64,000 nt of DNA, taken from the NCBI RefSeq assembly GCF_900104265.1, contig NZ_FNJJ01000007.1, positions 124,131-188,130 on the forward strand. The letters run 5' to 3'. The notes beneath the pieces were generated by a model. It did not search any database. It was not told the DNA's origin and saw only the letters and a program-made list of their open reading frames with translations. Shown here one piece after another: positions 1 through 12,499 of the stretch. The DNA is from Ectopseudomonas guguanensis. Lineage in GTDB: Bacteria; Pseudomonadota; Gammaproteobacteria; Pseudomonadales; Pseudomonadaceae. The stretch's first letter is position 1, and every line of letters starts with the position of its first letter. The translations under genes and the position numbers were made by a program.

Positions 1-418
1 GCGCGAGTGCCTCGACGGGCTGGAGCCGCTGGTCGAGCACTTTCTCGACTCGGCCAGTCGGCAGATCGGTTGTGCGCTGCCGAAGCTGGCGCCGCAGGCC
101 TTCGAGCGCATGGCCCATTACCATTGGCCGGGCAACGTGCGGCAGCTGGAGAACGTGCTGTTTCAGGCGGTTTCGCTATGCGACGGCGGCACGGTGAAGG
201 CCGAGCACATCCGCCTGCCGGACTACGGCGCGCCGCAGCCGCTCGGCGAGTTCTCGGTGGAAGGCAGCCTTGACGACATCCTCGGCCGCTTCGAAAAGGC
301 GGTGCTGGAGCGGCTGTACCACGACCACCCCAGCAGCCGCCAGTTGGGCAAGCGCCTCGGCGTGTCGCACACCACCATCGCCAACAAGCTGCGCCAGCAT
401 GGCCTGGGCAAGGAGTAG
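1..418 (+). CDS. Sigma-54-dependent TyrR/PhhR-like transcriptional activator, C-terminal fragment
   Basis: The gene enters from outside the window; about 138 C-terminal residues are visible, with no start. The motif WPGNVRQLENV is the conserved end of the AAA+ sigma-54 interaction domain of enhancer-binding proteins. The last 30 residues (SRQLGKRLGVSHTTIANKLR) form a helix-turn-helix of the TyrR/PhhR type rather than the commoner Fis-type helix. By family knowledge this suggests an aromatic amino acid regulator such as PhhR, but the ligand-binding N-terminus is not visible and no phh genes lie nearby. The stop codon TAG coincides with the GTAG boundary of a REP element, so the natural C-terminus may have been altered by a residue or so. 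Confidence 0.85.
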   Translation, partial: RECLDGLEPLVEHFLDSASRQIGCALPKLAPQAFERMAHYHWPGNVRQLENVLFQAVSLCDGGTVKAEHIRLPDYGAPQPLGEFSVEGSLDDILGRFEKAVLERLYHDHPSSRQLGKRLGVSHTTIANKLRQHGLGKE

Positions 419-671
419 GGTGCGCCATGCGCACCAAGGCTTTTCTGGTGCCGGTGATGCCCGTAATTTTCGGTGCGCGCGGCGCACCCTACCTTATCGG
501 CTCGCTGCGCAGGTGGGGGCTGCGGCGTAGGGTGCGCCATGCGCACCAAAGCTTCGCTGGTGCCGGTGATGCCCGCCATTCTCGGTGCGCACGGCGCACC
601 CTACGGGATCGTGGCAGTATCCCAATGGTCCGGCTGAGCCCACGGCTTTGGTGCGCACGGCGCACCCTACG
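415..671. repeat. REP cluster, family GTAGGGTGCGCC/GGTGCGCACC, with a duplicated composite unit
   Basis: Five copies of a 21-bp palindrome-rich element (GTAGGGTGCGCCATGCGCACC or its reverse complement) occur at 415-435, 472-492, 527-547, 584-604 and 650-670. The units 415-492 and 527-604 are near-identical composites: each has two facing palindromes enclosing the same spacer, offset by 112 bp. This is the architecture of a BIME. The first element begins inside the stop codon of the upstream gene. Confidence 0.9.
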
Positions 672-685
672 GATCGCGATACCTG

Positions 686-1246
686 TCAATCCGCCTTGCC
701 GCCGCGCCAGGCGGCGATCACGCGCTCGCGCATCGCCTGCCTGTCCTGCAGGCGGTCGATCATCCGCTCGGCCAGGTCGATCCAGTAGGGATCGGCCTTG
801 GCCTGAGCCACCGACAGTTGCGATGCGAGATTGGCCCAGGCCCGCGGCAGGCGCGGCGGCCGAGCGGCGAAGCCGCCATCTCTGTCGCGCGCCAGATAGC
901 GCACGCGACGGATGCCAGCCAGCAGGATACGGCCGTAGCACATCAGGCAGGGCTCCAGGCTGACATAGAGCGCCAGGCCGCTGCGGTCGAGTTGCGGATA
1001 CTCGGCTTCCAGCTGATCGAGCACCTGCATCTCGGCATGCGCGGCGCTGGCATAGGGCCCGGCGAACACCTGATTGCGGCTGCTGCACAGCAGTTCACCG
1101 GCCTCGTCGACCAGTACGGCGCCGACCGCGTAACAGCCTTCCTCGATTGCGAGCAGGGCCTGTTCACAACACAACCTGGCCCAGGTGTCATCGACCTGGG
1201 TGCTGGCCGGTGCCTGCTGCAGCAGGCTGAGGTGCTCGGGCTTCAT
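686..1246 (-). CDS. Nucleoside/cytidine-deaminase-family protein
   Basis: A 186-residue zinc-dependent deaminase-like protein. The zinc ligands and catalytic base are in the expected order: HAE at residues 70-72 and PCLMC at 99-103. The family hydrolytically deaminates cytosine, guanine or adenosine-type bases; this gene's substrate cannot be read from sequence. TadA is less likely because the protein is longer and has an atypical C-terminal tail. The start at 1246 was chosen because AGGAG lies five bases upstream; a longer frame adds 29 residues of low-complexity sequence without a ribosome binding site. The gene converges on the upstream regulator across a REP cluster. Confidence 0.8.
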   Translation of the reverse strand: MKPEHLSLLQQAPASTQVDDTWARLCCEQALLAIEEGCYAVGAVLVDEAGELLCSSRNQVFAGPYASAAHAEMQVLDQLEAEYPQLDRSGLALYVSLEPCLMCYGRILLAGIRRVRYLARDRDGGFAARPPRLPRAWANLASQLSVAQAKADPYWIDLAERMIDRLQDRQAMRERVIAAWRGGKAD

Positions 1247-1537
1247 ACGGGCTCCTGCACGGGCTGGAAGGACATTATGGTCGCCCCTGTGGCCGCTGCT
1301 GCCGTACGACCTTGGTGCAATAGGCGCGGACACCGCACTGCGGCGACACTTCTCTCACCCGATCATCCTGCGTGATAAGGGTGCAAGCGTTTCCGCATTT
1401 CTTCCGAGGAATGCCTTGAATGGGCGGGCGACCAATTGGTCGCCCTTTTTTTCATTTTGGCGCGCTGCAGCCTGTGAGACGTGCGCACCGGTGTGGCCAT
1501 ATGCAGCCGCCGCTTGTGGCGGGTGCGTTCAGCGGCT

Positions 1538-2473
1538 TCAGAGGCCGGCGTCCTGCATCCACTTCGGCTTGGGATAGCGGCGATCCGCTTTGCCGGCCTT
1601 GAGGATGGCGCCTGGCACGTCGTGGCCGATCAGCTCGGGCAGGGTGGCAGCGGCGTCGAGCAGGGCGTCGAGGTTCACGCCGGTGTCCAGGCCCATGCGC
1701 TGGAACATGTGCACCAGGTCCTCGGTGCAGATATTGCCGCTGGCACCCGGCGCGTAGGGGCAACCGCCAAGGCCGCCGAGCGAGGCGTCGAAGCGGTCGA
1801 TGCCGGCATTCAGCGCCGCCAGGGCGTTGGCCAGGCCCATGCCGCGGGTGTTGTGAAAATGCGCGGTGAACACCGCCTCGGGCCAGCGTTGCAGCGACTC
1901 GCGGCAGATGCGCTCGACCTGCGCCGGGTCGGCCATGCCGGTGGTGTCGCACAGGGTCACGCCCTGTACGCCGATCTCCAGCAATCGCTCGGTCAGCTCA
2001 TGCACGCGGGCCTCGGGCACCTCGCCCTCGAAAGGGCAGCCGAAGGTGGTCGACAGCGAGGCGTTGATAAATACGCCGCTGCCGCGCGTCACCTCGATGA
2101 TCTCGGCGAACTGCGCCAGGGACTGCTCCGGCGTCATGCGCAGGTTGGCCAGGCCATGGGTGTCGCTGGCTGACATCACCAGGTTGATCTCATCCACCTC
2201 GCATGACAGCGCGCGCTCGCAGCCCCTCACGTTGGGCACCAGCACGGTGTACTCCACGCCTGCCACGCGCTGGATGCTGCGCATCACTTCTTCAGCATCA
2301 CGCAGATTGGGAATGGCCTTGGGCGAGGTGAAGGAGGTGACCTCGATCTTGGCCAGGCCGGTGTGGGACAGGCGATCGATCAGGGCGACCTTGTCTTCGG
2401 TGGGCACGAAGGTGGCTTCGATCTGGAAGCCGTCGCGGGTGGCGACGTCCTGGATGTAGAGGCGTTTGCTCAT
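1538..2473 (-). CDS. Hydroxymethylglutaryl-CoA lyase family protein
   Basis: A 311-residue TIM-barrel aldolase of the HMG-CoA lyase family. It carries the substrate/metal motif around R13-D14, the metal-binding HFH at 205-207, and the signature GLGGCPYAPGASGN with the catalytic cysteine at about 238. The family cleaves HMG-CoA to acetyl-CoA and acetoacetate; some members act on related 3-hydroxy-acyl-CoAs. No leucine-degradation (liu) genes lie beside it. It follows a CaiB/BaiF CoA-transferase on the same strand, separated by a 200-bp REP cluster. That pairing suggests activation of a free dicarboxylic or hydroxy acid and then C-C cleavage. The exact substrate is inference. Confidence 0.88.
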   Translation of the reverse strand: MSKRLYIQDVATRDGFQIEATFVPTEDKVALIDRLSHTGLAKIEVTSFTSPKAIPNLRDAEEVMRSIQRVAGVEYTVLVPNVRGCERALSCEVDEINLVMSASDTHGLANLRMTPEQSLAQFAEIIEVTRGSGVFINASLSTTFGCPFEGEVPEARVHELTERLLEIGVQGVTLCDTTGMADPAQVERICRESLQRWPEAVFTAHFHNTRGMGLANALAALNAGIDRFDASLGGLGGCPYAPGASGNICTEDLVHMFQRMGLDTGVNLDALLDAAATLPELIGHDVPGAILKAGKADRRYPKPKWMQDAGL

Positions 2474-2503
2474 GGTAAATCCTCAGGATGAGCGGCAAGC
2501 GAC

Positions 2504-2665
2504 GTAGGGTGCGCTGTGCGCACCGGCTTGTATGGGGTGGTGGACAAGCTTCGCGTTGCCCACCCTACTCGGCAGCCCTTGTAGCCCGAATGCAATCCGG
2601 GGAAATACGTCGGCTATCCCCGAATTTCATCCGGGCTACGGACTGGTGCGCACGGCGCACCCTAC
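2504..2665. repeat. REP cluster between the lyase and CoA-transferase genes
   Basis: The 202-bp gap holds a GTAGGGTGCGC-type element at 2504-2525, a GTAGCCCGAATGCAATCCGGG / CCGGGCTAC pair at 2581-2639, and a facing GGTGCGCACGGCGCACC element ending at 2665. Two different families are therefore nested, one inside a pair of the other. Confidence 0.88.
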
Positions 2666-2675
2666 GCGGTAGCTG

Positions 2676-3878
2676 TTAGATGACGCCGCGCTCGCGCAGG
2701 CCGGCGACCTGTTCGTCGCTCAGGCCAAGCCCGGCGAGGATGTCGTCGTTGTGCTCGCCCAGTTGCGGGCCGCCGCTGCCGATGCGGCCCGGCGTGCGGC
2801 TGAGCTTGGGCAGCACGCCCGGCACCTTCAGCGGGCCGACGCTGGTCTGCACCTGCTCGATCATCTGCCGCGCCAGGTAGTGCGGGTCCTGCACGATATC
2901 GGCGGCGGTGTAGGGGTAGCCGGCCGGCACGCGTGCGCCCTTGAGCGCTTCGATCACCTCGTCGCGGCCGCGCTGGGCGGTCCACTCGGCGATGGCGCCG
3001 TCGATCAGCTCGGCATGCTGGCTGCGCCCGTCGTTCTGCGCCAGGCGCGGGTCGTTGCCCAGGTCGTCGCGGCCGATCAGGCTCATCAGGCGCTTGTAAA
3101 TGCTGTCGCCATTGCCGGCGATCAGCACGTAGCTGCCGTCGTTGCAGGGGTAGGAGTTGGACGGCGTGATGCCGGGCAGGGCGCTGCCGGCCGGCTCGCG
3201 GACGTAGCCGAAGGCATCGTATTCGGGGATCAGGCTTTCCATCATGGCGAATACCGACTCGTACAGCGCCACGTCGATTTCCTGGCCTTCGCCGCTGCGC
3301 GCCCGCTCCTGAAGGGCCAGCAGCACGCCGATCACGCCGTACAGCGACGACAGCGAATCACCGATGCTGATGCCCACGCGCACCGGCGCCTGGCCGGGGT
3401 AGCCGGAAAGGTGGCGCAGGCCGCCCATGGCTTCGCCGATCACGCCGAAGCCGGGCAGGTCGCGGTAGGGGCCGGTCTGCCCGTAGCCGGAGATGCGCAG
3501 CATGATCAGGCGCGGGTTGATCGCCTTCAGCGCGTCATAACCCAGGCCCCAGCCTTCCAGCGTGCCGGGGCGGAAGTTCTCCACCAGCACGTCGGCCTCG
3601 CTCACCAGCTTGCGCACGATGTCCTGGGCTTCGGCCTGTTTCAGGTCGAGGGTCAGCGAGCGCTTGTTGCGCGACTGCACGTGCCACCAGAGCGAGGTGC
3701 CGTCCTTGATCTTGCGCCACTTGCGCAGCGGGTCGCCGACGCCCGGCGGCTCGATCTTGATCACGTCGGCGCCGAATTCGCCGAGCAGCTTGCTGGCGAA
3801 GGGACCGGCGATGAGCTGGCCCATCTCGATCACCTTGAGCCCCTGCAGGGCCATGTTGCTGGTGTTGTTTTGAGTCAT
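2676..3878 (-). CDS. CaiB/BaiF (class III) CoA-transferase
   Basis: A 400-residue class III CoA-transferase. The N-terminus has the typical GLKVIEMGQLIAGPFASKLL and LGEFGADVIKIEPPG segments. The catalytic aspartate that carries the acyl group is D174 in the GDSLSSLYG context. These enzymes move CoA between acids, for example succinyl-CoA to glutarate or 3-hydroxy-3-methylglutarate. The gene is divergent from a LysR regulator with a 167-bp intergenic region and lies upstream of an HMG-CoA-lyase-like gene, so it probably catalyses the activation step of that pathway. The natural substrate is not established here. Confidence 0.9.
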   Translation of the reverse strand: MTQNNTSNMALQGLKVIEMGQLIAGPFASKLLGEFGADVIKIEPPGVGDPLRKWRKIKDGTSLWWHVQSRNKRSLTLDLKQAEAQDIVRKLVSEADVLVENFRPGTLEGWGLGYDALKAINPRLIMLRISGYGQTGPYRDLPGFGVIGEAMGGLRHLSGYPGQAPVRVGISIGDSLSSLYGVIGVLLALQERARSGEGQEIDVALYESVFAMMESLIPEYDAFGYVREPAGSALPGITPSNSYPCNDGSYVLIAGNGDSIYKRLMSLIGRDDLGNDPRLAQNDGRSQHAELIDGAIAEWTAQRGRDEVIEALKGARVPAGYPYTAADIVQDPHYLARQMIEQVQTSVGPLKVPGVLPKLSRTPGRIGSGGPQLGEHNDDILAGLGLSDEQVAGLRERGVI

Positions 3879-4045
3879 GGCTGCACCCGATTTGCCTGTG
3901 CGTTTCTCGTGGTGCGCAGGATGGCGCAGCGGCGCGGTGCCGACAATTGCTCAATGGCCAAGCTAGGCTTCGCGTATCGCGAAGTGGCATGCTGTAAATC
4001 AGCCTTCTGGCAGCTTCGCTTCGCCAGGCACGAAATGGAGACTCC

Positions 4046-6104
<2,059 letters not shown>

Positions 6105-6111
6105 GCACCAC

Positions 6112-6147
6112 GACCGTCCCGGGCCCACGTACCCGGGGCGGTCTTTT
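6112..6147 (+). terminator. Rho-independent terminator after the TRAP binding protein
   Basis: GACCGTCCCGGG and CCCGGGGCGGTC form a 12-bp GC-rich stem with one bulge, followed by TTTT. It starts 8 bases after the stop codon. Confidence 0.85.
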
Positions 6148-6260
6148 ACCCGCCGTCGGCCCTCGTGGTAACGCCTCCCGGGACGGTCTGCGTCCGCTAG
6201 GCAGTGACGCTCACCCTATCTGCCGTCGACTCTGCGTCTACCTCTGTGCCCGGCCTTAGT

Positions 6261-6458
6261 GCCGTAATGCTGTTCACTTAAGGTGGTAAACGCTTCGTTC
6301 CCCTCTCCCATTTATGGGAGAGGGGTTAGGGGAGAGGGCTGAAAACACCGCGGAACTGCCATTTCCCCTCCCCGAACGCGGCCCGCCCTAACCCTCTCCC
6401 CGGAGGGGCGAGGGGACTGATCGCGGTCCACTGTTTCTTATGTGAACAGCATTACGGC
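6261..6458. repeat. MITE-like element with 17-bp terminal inverted repeats
   Basis: Perfect 17-bp inverted repeats GCCGTAATGCTGTTCAC (6261-6277) and its complement (6442-6458) bound about 198 bp. The interior holds two short palindromic blocks of the CCCTCTCCC...GGGAGAGGG type and no open reading frame of note. A related block at 33458-33528 shares CCCTCTCCCCGGAGGGG-GAGGGGA-TGATCGC. The remainder of the 537-bp gap (6105-6641) contains only the terminator and the acsA control region. Confidence 0.7.
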
Positions 6459-6536
6459 CTAGTGCCGGGTTTTTGCGTCCTGTCGACATATCCCTGGCGC
6501 TGCCGAATTGGCTCGGCATGCGCCGGAAACTGTTGC

Positions 6537-6570
6537 AAGACCATGGTCTTAGAGTGGTAAGACCATGGTC
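6537..6570. promoter_or_regulatory. Twin palindromic operator upstream of acsA
   Basis: AAGACCATGGTCTT is a perfect 14-bp palindrome at 6537-6550. A second copy of its 12-bp core, AAGACCATGGTC, lies at 6559-6570. The centres are 22 bp apart, two helical turns, as expected for two dimers on one face of the DNA. It lies 72-105 bp upstream of the acsA start. A LuxR-family response regulator controlling acsA in pseudomonads (ErdR/AgmR type) is a plausible binder, but that is inference. Confidence 0.65.
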
Positions 6571-6641
6571 GAATGGCCTCACGAAGGGTCGGGGGATACA
6601 AAAGGCACCATACAAAAACAACTACCCGCCGAGGTGATTCC

Positions 6642-8603
<1,962 letters not shown>

Positions 8604-8620
8604 TCGGCAACGGCACCGCG

Positions 8621-8656
8621 AAAGCCCCGCCCGGCCAAAAGCCCGGCGGGGTTTTC
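8621..8656 (+). terminator. Rho-independent terminator of acsA
   Basis: CCCCGCC and GGCGGGG form the closing stem around CGGCCAAAAGCCC, followed by TTTTCGTTT, 18 bases after the acsA stop. Confidence 0.85.
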
Positions 8657-8676
8657 GTTTAGGGCGCCTGGATGTG

Positions 8677-8712
8677 AAAAGTTGTACATGAAAATTTATT
8701 TGTACAACTGTT
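8677..8712. promoter_or_regulatory. Inverted repeat with two TGTACA sites upstream of the chemoreceptor gene
   Basis: AGTTGTACA (8680-8688) and TGTACAACT (8701-8709) are 9-bp inverted arms 12 bases apart. Each arm contains the self-palindromic hexamer TGTACA, and the hexamers start 18 bp apart. The same arrangement and spacing occur upstream of the acyl-CoA dehydrogenase at 16215-16250. The site lies about 90 bp upstream of the chemoreceptor start. Confidence 0.6.
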
Positions 8713-8799
8713 GTATTGATATGCATAATGGCTTGGTGCCAGATGTGCGGTCGAATGACGCACCCCTATCCGCTCCTTGCCGAGTCAGAGGTTTCCCTC

Positions 8800-10431
8800 A
8801 TGTTTGCCAATCTCAACATCTCCCAGAAGCTGTACTCGGGTTTCGGTGTCGTGCTGCTGATCATCCTGGTGCTGGTACTGTCGACCTGGCGTGGTTTCGG
8901 TCAGGTCGAGCGGTCGGTACGGCTGAATATCCACACCTATGACGTGATCATCGAATCGACCGATCTGCTGGCCAGCCTGATCAATATCGAAACCGGCGCG
9001 CGCGGTTTCGCGATCACCGGGCGGGACCAGTTCCTCGAGCCCCTGCGAGCTGGGCAGAAGGACTTCGAAGTACACCTGGCCGACCTGCGCCAGCTCACCC
9101 GCGACAACCCCGCTCAACAGCGCCGCTTCGCCGAACTGCAGAGCGTGTACGAGCAATGGCTGCGCGAAGACATCAACAGCCTCCTCGAGCTGCGTCGCCA
9201 GGTGGCCGCCGGCGCGCAGAGCTTCGATGCGCTGATCGAGCAGGTGGCGGCGGGTAATGCCAAGGTCAAGATGGACGCCATGCGCCGCCTGCTGGGCGAG
9301 GTGCAGGCCGAAGAACGTGGACTGCTGGAGCAGCGCACCACCTCGATGAACGACGCCAAGTCGCTGTCGCTGGTGATTCTGCTGGTAGGTGGCCTGCTCG
9401 CCACGGTACTGGCCATCAGCGTTGCCTTCCTGCTCTCGCGCAGCATCGCCGGGCGTCTGCAGCAGGTCGTCGAAGTGGCGCGCAGCGTCGCCCAAGGGCG
9501 TCTCGACTCGAATATCGAGCGGGCCGGGCGTGACGAGATCGGTGTGCTACTCGATGCCTTCGCCACCATGCAGCAACGCCTGCGCGAAATGATCGGGCAG
9601 ATTCGTGCCGGTGCCGGGCAACTGGTCGAGGCGGCGCAGAACATTTCCAGCGCCTCCACCCAGCTGTCGGTGTCCACCCAGGAGCAGTCGCAGGCGGCCT
9701 CGAGCATGGCGGCGACGGTGGAGGAACTGACCGTGAGCATCAACCATGTCGCCGACAACGCCAACGAGGCGCACGGCCTGTCCAGCGACTCGGGCCGGCA
9801 GTCGGCCGAGGGCGGCGCGGTGATCCAGGAAACCCTCGGCAGCATGCAGCGCATCGCCGATACCGTGCAGGGCGCGGCGGCGCAGATCGCCGAGCTCGGT
9901 CAGCACTCGGACCAGATCTCCTCGATCGTCAACGTGATCAAGGAAATCGCCGACCAGACCAACCTGCTGGCGCTCAACGCGGCCATCGAGGCGGCGCGGG
10001 CCGGCGAGCAGGGGCGGGGGTTTGCCGTGGTGGCCGATGAAGTGCGCCTGCTGGCGCAGCGCACCGCCAACTCGACCCAGGAGATCACCGAGATGATCAA
10101 GAAGATTCAGCTGGGAACGCGCAATGCGGTAAGCAACATGGAAATCGGCGTGCAGCAGGTCAACGGTGGCGTGGAGCAGGCCAGCCAGGCTGGCGATGCC
10201 ATCGTCGCCATTCGTCAGGCCTCCGGGCGCGTGGTCGACGTGGTCGATCAGATTTCCCTGGCCCTGCGCGAGCAGACCGTGGCCAGCCAGGACGTGGCGC
10301 GCAACGTCGAGCGCATCGCGCAGATGTCGATGCAGAACAGCGAGGCGGTGGCCGACACCTCGCGCACGGCGCAGGGGCTGCAGCAGCTGGCCGTGTCCCT
10401 GGAAAAACAGGTCGCCTCGTTCCGATTTTGA
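8800..10431 (+). CDS. Methyl-accepting chemotaxis protein with CHASE3 sensor domain
   Basis: A 543-residue transmembrane chemoreceptor. TM1 spans about residues 14-31, a periplasmic CHASE3-type helical domain ([23 protein letters not shown]) covers about 45-185, and TM2 about 189-212. A HAMP domain and the coiled signalling domain follow. The hairpin tip [35 protein letters not shown] is intact. There is no C-terminal CheR-docking pentapeptide. The start at 8800 has GAGG upstream and gives a normal short cytoplasmic N-terminus; the 28-residue upstream extension is not receptor-like. The ligand is unknown. The next gene is a c-di-GMP phosphodiesterase-like protein 50 bp downstream, possibly co-transcribed. 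Confidence 0.93.
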   Translation: MFANLNISQKLYSGFGVVLLIILVLVLSTWRGFGQVERSVRLNIHTYDVIIESTDLLASLINIETGARGFAITGRDQFLEPLRAGQKDFEVHLADLRQLTRDNPAQQRRFAELQSVYEQWLREDINSLLELRRQVAAGAQSFDALIEQVAAGNAKVKMDAMRRLLGEVQAEERGLLEQRTTSMNDAKSLSLVILLVGGLLATVLAISVAFLLSRSIAGRLQQVVEVARSVAQGRLDSNIERAGRDEIGVLLDAFATMQQRLREMIGQIRAGAGQLVEAAQNISSASTQLSVSTQEQSQAASSMAATVEELTVSINHVADNANEAHGLSSDSGRQSAEGGAVIQETLGSMQRIADTVQGAAAQIAELGQHSDQISSIVNVIKEIADQTNLLALNAAIEAARAGEQGRGFAVVADEVRLLAQRTANSTQEITEMIKKIQLGTRNAVSNMEIGVQQVNGGVEQASQAGDAIVAIRQASGRVVDVVDQISLALREQTVASQDVARNVERIAQMSMQNSEAVADTSRTAQGLQQLAVSLEKQVASFRF

Positions 10432-10481
10432 CTAGGCTGACAGCAGGGAGGCTCCCGAGCCTTGTTCTTAAGGAAGCGCCG

Positions 10482-11255
10482 ATGAATAGCTCAAGCATCT
10501 TTCCCCAGCCTTTCCGGGCCGTGGGCTGTGCCGAATGCCGCAATGTCGAGGCCCTGGGGTTCGATTTCACCATGGCCTTTCAGTTGATCGTCGACATCGA
10601 GGAGCGCCGGCCTTTCGCGTATGAGGCCCTGGTTCGGGGCCGCAACGGCGAGTCCGCCGCCGAAGTGCTGGGCCGGGTCAACGATGGCAACCGCTATCGT
10701 TTCGACCAGGCCTGCCGGGTCAAGGCCATCGAACAGGCGACGCAGCTCGGTCTGCTCGACCTGTCCGACTGCCTGCTCAGCATCAATTTCCTGCCCAACG
10801 CCGTCTATCGCGCCGAGACCTGCATCCGCGCCACGCTGGAGGCGGCGCAGCGCTTCGAGTTTCCGCGCGAGAGGCTGATGTTCGAGGTGACCGAGGGCGA
10901 GCAGATCCACGACGCCGAGCACCTCAAGCGGATCTTCGCCGAGTACGGCAAGCAGGGTTTCACCACCGCCATCGACGATTTCGGTGCCGGCTATTCCGGG
11001 CTCAACCTGCTGGCCGAATTCCAGCCGCACGTGCTCAAGCTGGACATGGCGCTTACCCGTGGCATCGATCAGGACCCGGTGCGCCAGGCGATCGTGGCCG
11101 GCATCGTGCTGGTGGCCAGGCGGCTGAACATCTGCATCATCGCCGAGGGCATCGAGACGGCGGGGGAGCGCGACGCCCTGCGGGAGCTGGGCATTCGCTA
11201 CATGCAGGGTTTCCTGTTCGCCCGCCCGGCGCAGGACCGACTCTGCCTGCCCTGA
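10482..11255 (+). CDS. Stand-alone EAL-domain protein (putative c-di-GMP phosphodiesterase)
   Basis: A 257-residue soluble protein made almost entirely of one EAL domain. Catalytic motifs are retained: EAL at 48-50, NFLPN, the E-x-T-E region (FEVTEGE), DDFGAGYSGL, LKLD and AEGIET. No GGDEF domain or membrane segment is present. The N-terminus has a C-x2-C pair (residues 16 and 19), which could bind metal or be incidental. The EAL fold hydrolyses c-di-GMP to pGpG, and the intact motifs suggest activity. It follows the chemoreceptor at 50 bp with AGGAAG before the start, so signalling could be linked to motility. Confidence 0.9.
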   Translation: MNSSSIFPQPFRAVGCAECRNVEALGFDFTMAFQLIVDIEERRPFAYEALVRGRNGESAAEVLGRVNDGNRYRFDQACRVKAIEQATQLGLLDLSDCLLSINFLPNAVYRAETCIRATLEAAQRFEFPRERLMFEVTEGEQIHDAEHLKRIFAEYGKQGFTTAIDDFGAGYSGLNLLAEFQPHVLKLDMALTRGIDQDPVRQAIVAGIVLVARRLNICIIAEGIETAGERDALRELGIRYMQGFLFARPAQDRLCLP

Positions 11256-11260
11256 GCCAA

Positions 11261-11289
11261 GAAAACGCCGCGCCGCCAGCCAGCGCGGC
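11261..11289 (-). terminator. Rho-independent terminator of the DUF4197 gene
   Basis: Read on the minus strand, GCCGCGC-TGGCTGGCG-GCGCGGC is followed by GTTTTC. It lies in the 41-bp gap between converging genes and may also slow plus-strand transcription. Confidence 0.7.
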
Positions 11290-11296
11290 AGTCGTG

Positions 11297-11983
11297 TCAC
11301 AGCGCGCCGAACACCTTCTTCGCCAGGCTGGTGGCGGCACCGGCCGGGTTCTGGCGAATGCTCGCTTCCTGTCTGGCGATCATCTCGAACAGGCCGTCGA
11401 GGGCCTGCTCGGTCACGTAGCTTTCCACCGTGCTGCTCTTGGCGTCGACCACGCCGAAGCTGGCGGCCTGGCCGGCGAAGGCGTTGTACTGCTGGGCCAG
11501 GCCGACCTGGTCGGTGGCCTGCTTGACGATGGGCAGGAACTTGGCGCGAATCTGCTCGCGGCTGCTCTTGTTCAGATACTGCGTGGCCGAGTCCTGCGGG
11601 CCGCCGAGAATCGCCTTGGCGTCGGCCACGGTCATCTTCTTCACCGCGTCGACCAGCAGCGCCTGGGCCTGCGGTACGGCCGCCTCGGCCGCCTTGTTCA
11701 TGCTCGCTTCGAGCTGATCGACCTGAGCGCCCATGCCCATCATCTTCATGGTCTTGGCGGCTTTGCCGAGTTTGCCCGGCAGCTCGATGCGCACGTCCGG
11801 GTTGTTGCTGAAGCCGCCGGGCGTGCCCAGTTGCTTGACGGCCACCTGGGCGCCCTGGATCAGCGCATCCTTGAGGCCGCCGCTGGCGTCCTTCTGGCTC
11901 AGGTCGGCGAGGGACAGGGCGAAAACGTTGGCCGAGAGCAGCAGGCCAGCGGCGAACGTGGTGAGGCGCAGCATGGTGTTCAT
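11297..11983 (-). CDS. DUF4197 domain-containing secreted protein
   Basis: A 228-residue protein beginning with a Sec signal peptide (LTTFAAGLLLSANVFALS). The rest matches what I recall of the DUF4197 family: SGGLKDALIQGAQVAVKQLGT, a helical central part, and VVDAKSSTVESYVTEQALDGLFEMIARQEASIRQNPAG near the end. The family is common in Proteobacteria and has no established biochemical role. It is transcribed alone, away from a small divergent gene. Confidence 0.85.
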   Translation of the reverse strand: MNTMLRLTTFAAGLLLSANVFALSLADLSQKDASGGLKDALIQGAQVAVKQLGTPGGFSNNPDVRIELPGKLGKAAKTMKMMGMGAQVDQLEASMNKAAEAAVPQAQALLVDAVKKMTVADAKAILGGPQDSATQYLNKSSREQIRAKFLPIVKQATDQVGLAQQYNAFAGQAASFGVVDAKSSTVESYVTEQALDGLFEMIARQEASIRQNPAGAATSLAKKVFGAL

Positions 11984-12090
11984 CCTTGCATCGGGGGAAA
12001 ATGAGGTGAGCTTAACGGAGTCTGCCGGCCAGGCAAGCCAAGCGATGGGATGGATGGGCAGCGCACGCGGCTATGGCTATGATCAGGGCC

Positions 12091-12492
12091 ATGAATTCAC
12101 CGCTTCCCCTACGCAATCCCTGCCCGCCGGGCGCCTGCGACTGCCAGCGTGACGAGCTGCTGGAGCGGCCGGGTGCCGACACGCGTGTGCTGTTGCTGAC
12201 CCGCAACGAGGAGCAGCGCCTGCTCGAACGCCTGGAGAACCTGCAGAGCCTGGAAGACCTCGAGCGCATGCAGCAACGCATGTTCGAGCAACTGGGTATT
12301 CGCCTGCAGATCGAGCCGAGCCATGGCGAGGTACGCAGCATGCGCGGCATTCATATGCACTTCGATACCCACCCGGGGCTGTGCCGCAAGACCCGGCAGA
12401 GCATTCCGGCGGCGATTCGCCGGGCCATGGAGAAGAAGCCGGAAATCGCCTGGCGCCTGCTCGATTCCTTCGATCTGTTCGGTGGGCTGTGA
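12091..12492 (+). CDS. Conserved hypothetical cytoplasmic protein with an N-terminal CPPGACDC motif
   Basis: About 133 residues with no signal peptide. The first 20 residues contain three cysteines in C-PPGA-C-D-C, which could be a metal site. A charged, Leu/Glu-rich segment (LLERLENLQSLEDLERMQQRMFEQL) is probably a coiled coil. I do not recognise a named family. An alternative start six codons upstream (12073) is possible; 12091 was preferred because AGGG lies just before it. Codon use is typical of the chromosome. It converges on the SDR gene with a 7-bp gap. Confidence 0.7.
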   Translation: MNSPLPLRNPCPPGACDCQRDELLERPGADTRVLLLTRNEEQRLLERLENLQSLEDLERMQQRMFEQLGIRLQIEPSHGEVRSMRGIHMHFDTHPGLCRKTRQSIPAAIRRAMEKKPEIAWRLLDSFDLFGGL

Positions 12493-12499
12493 TCAGCCC

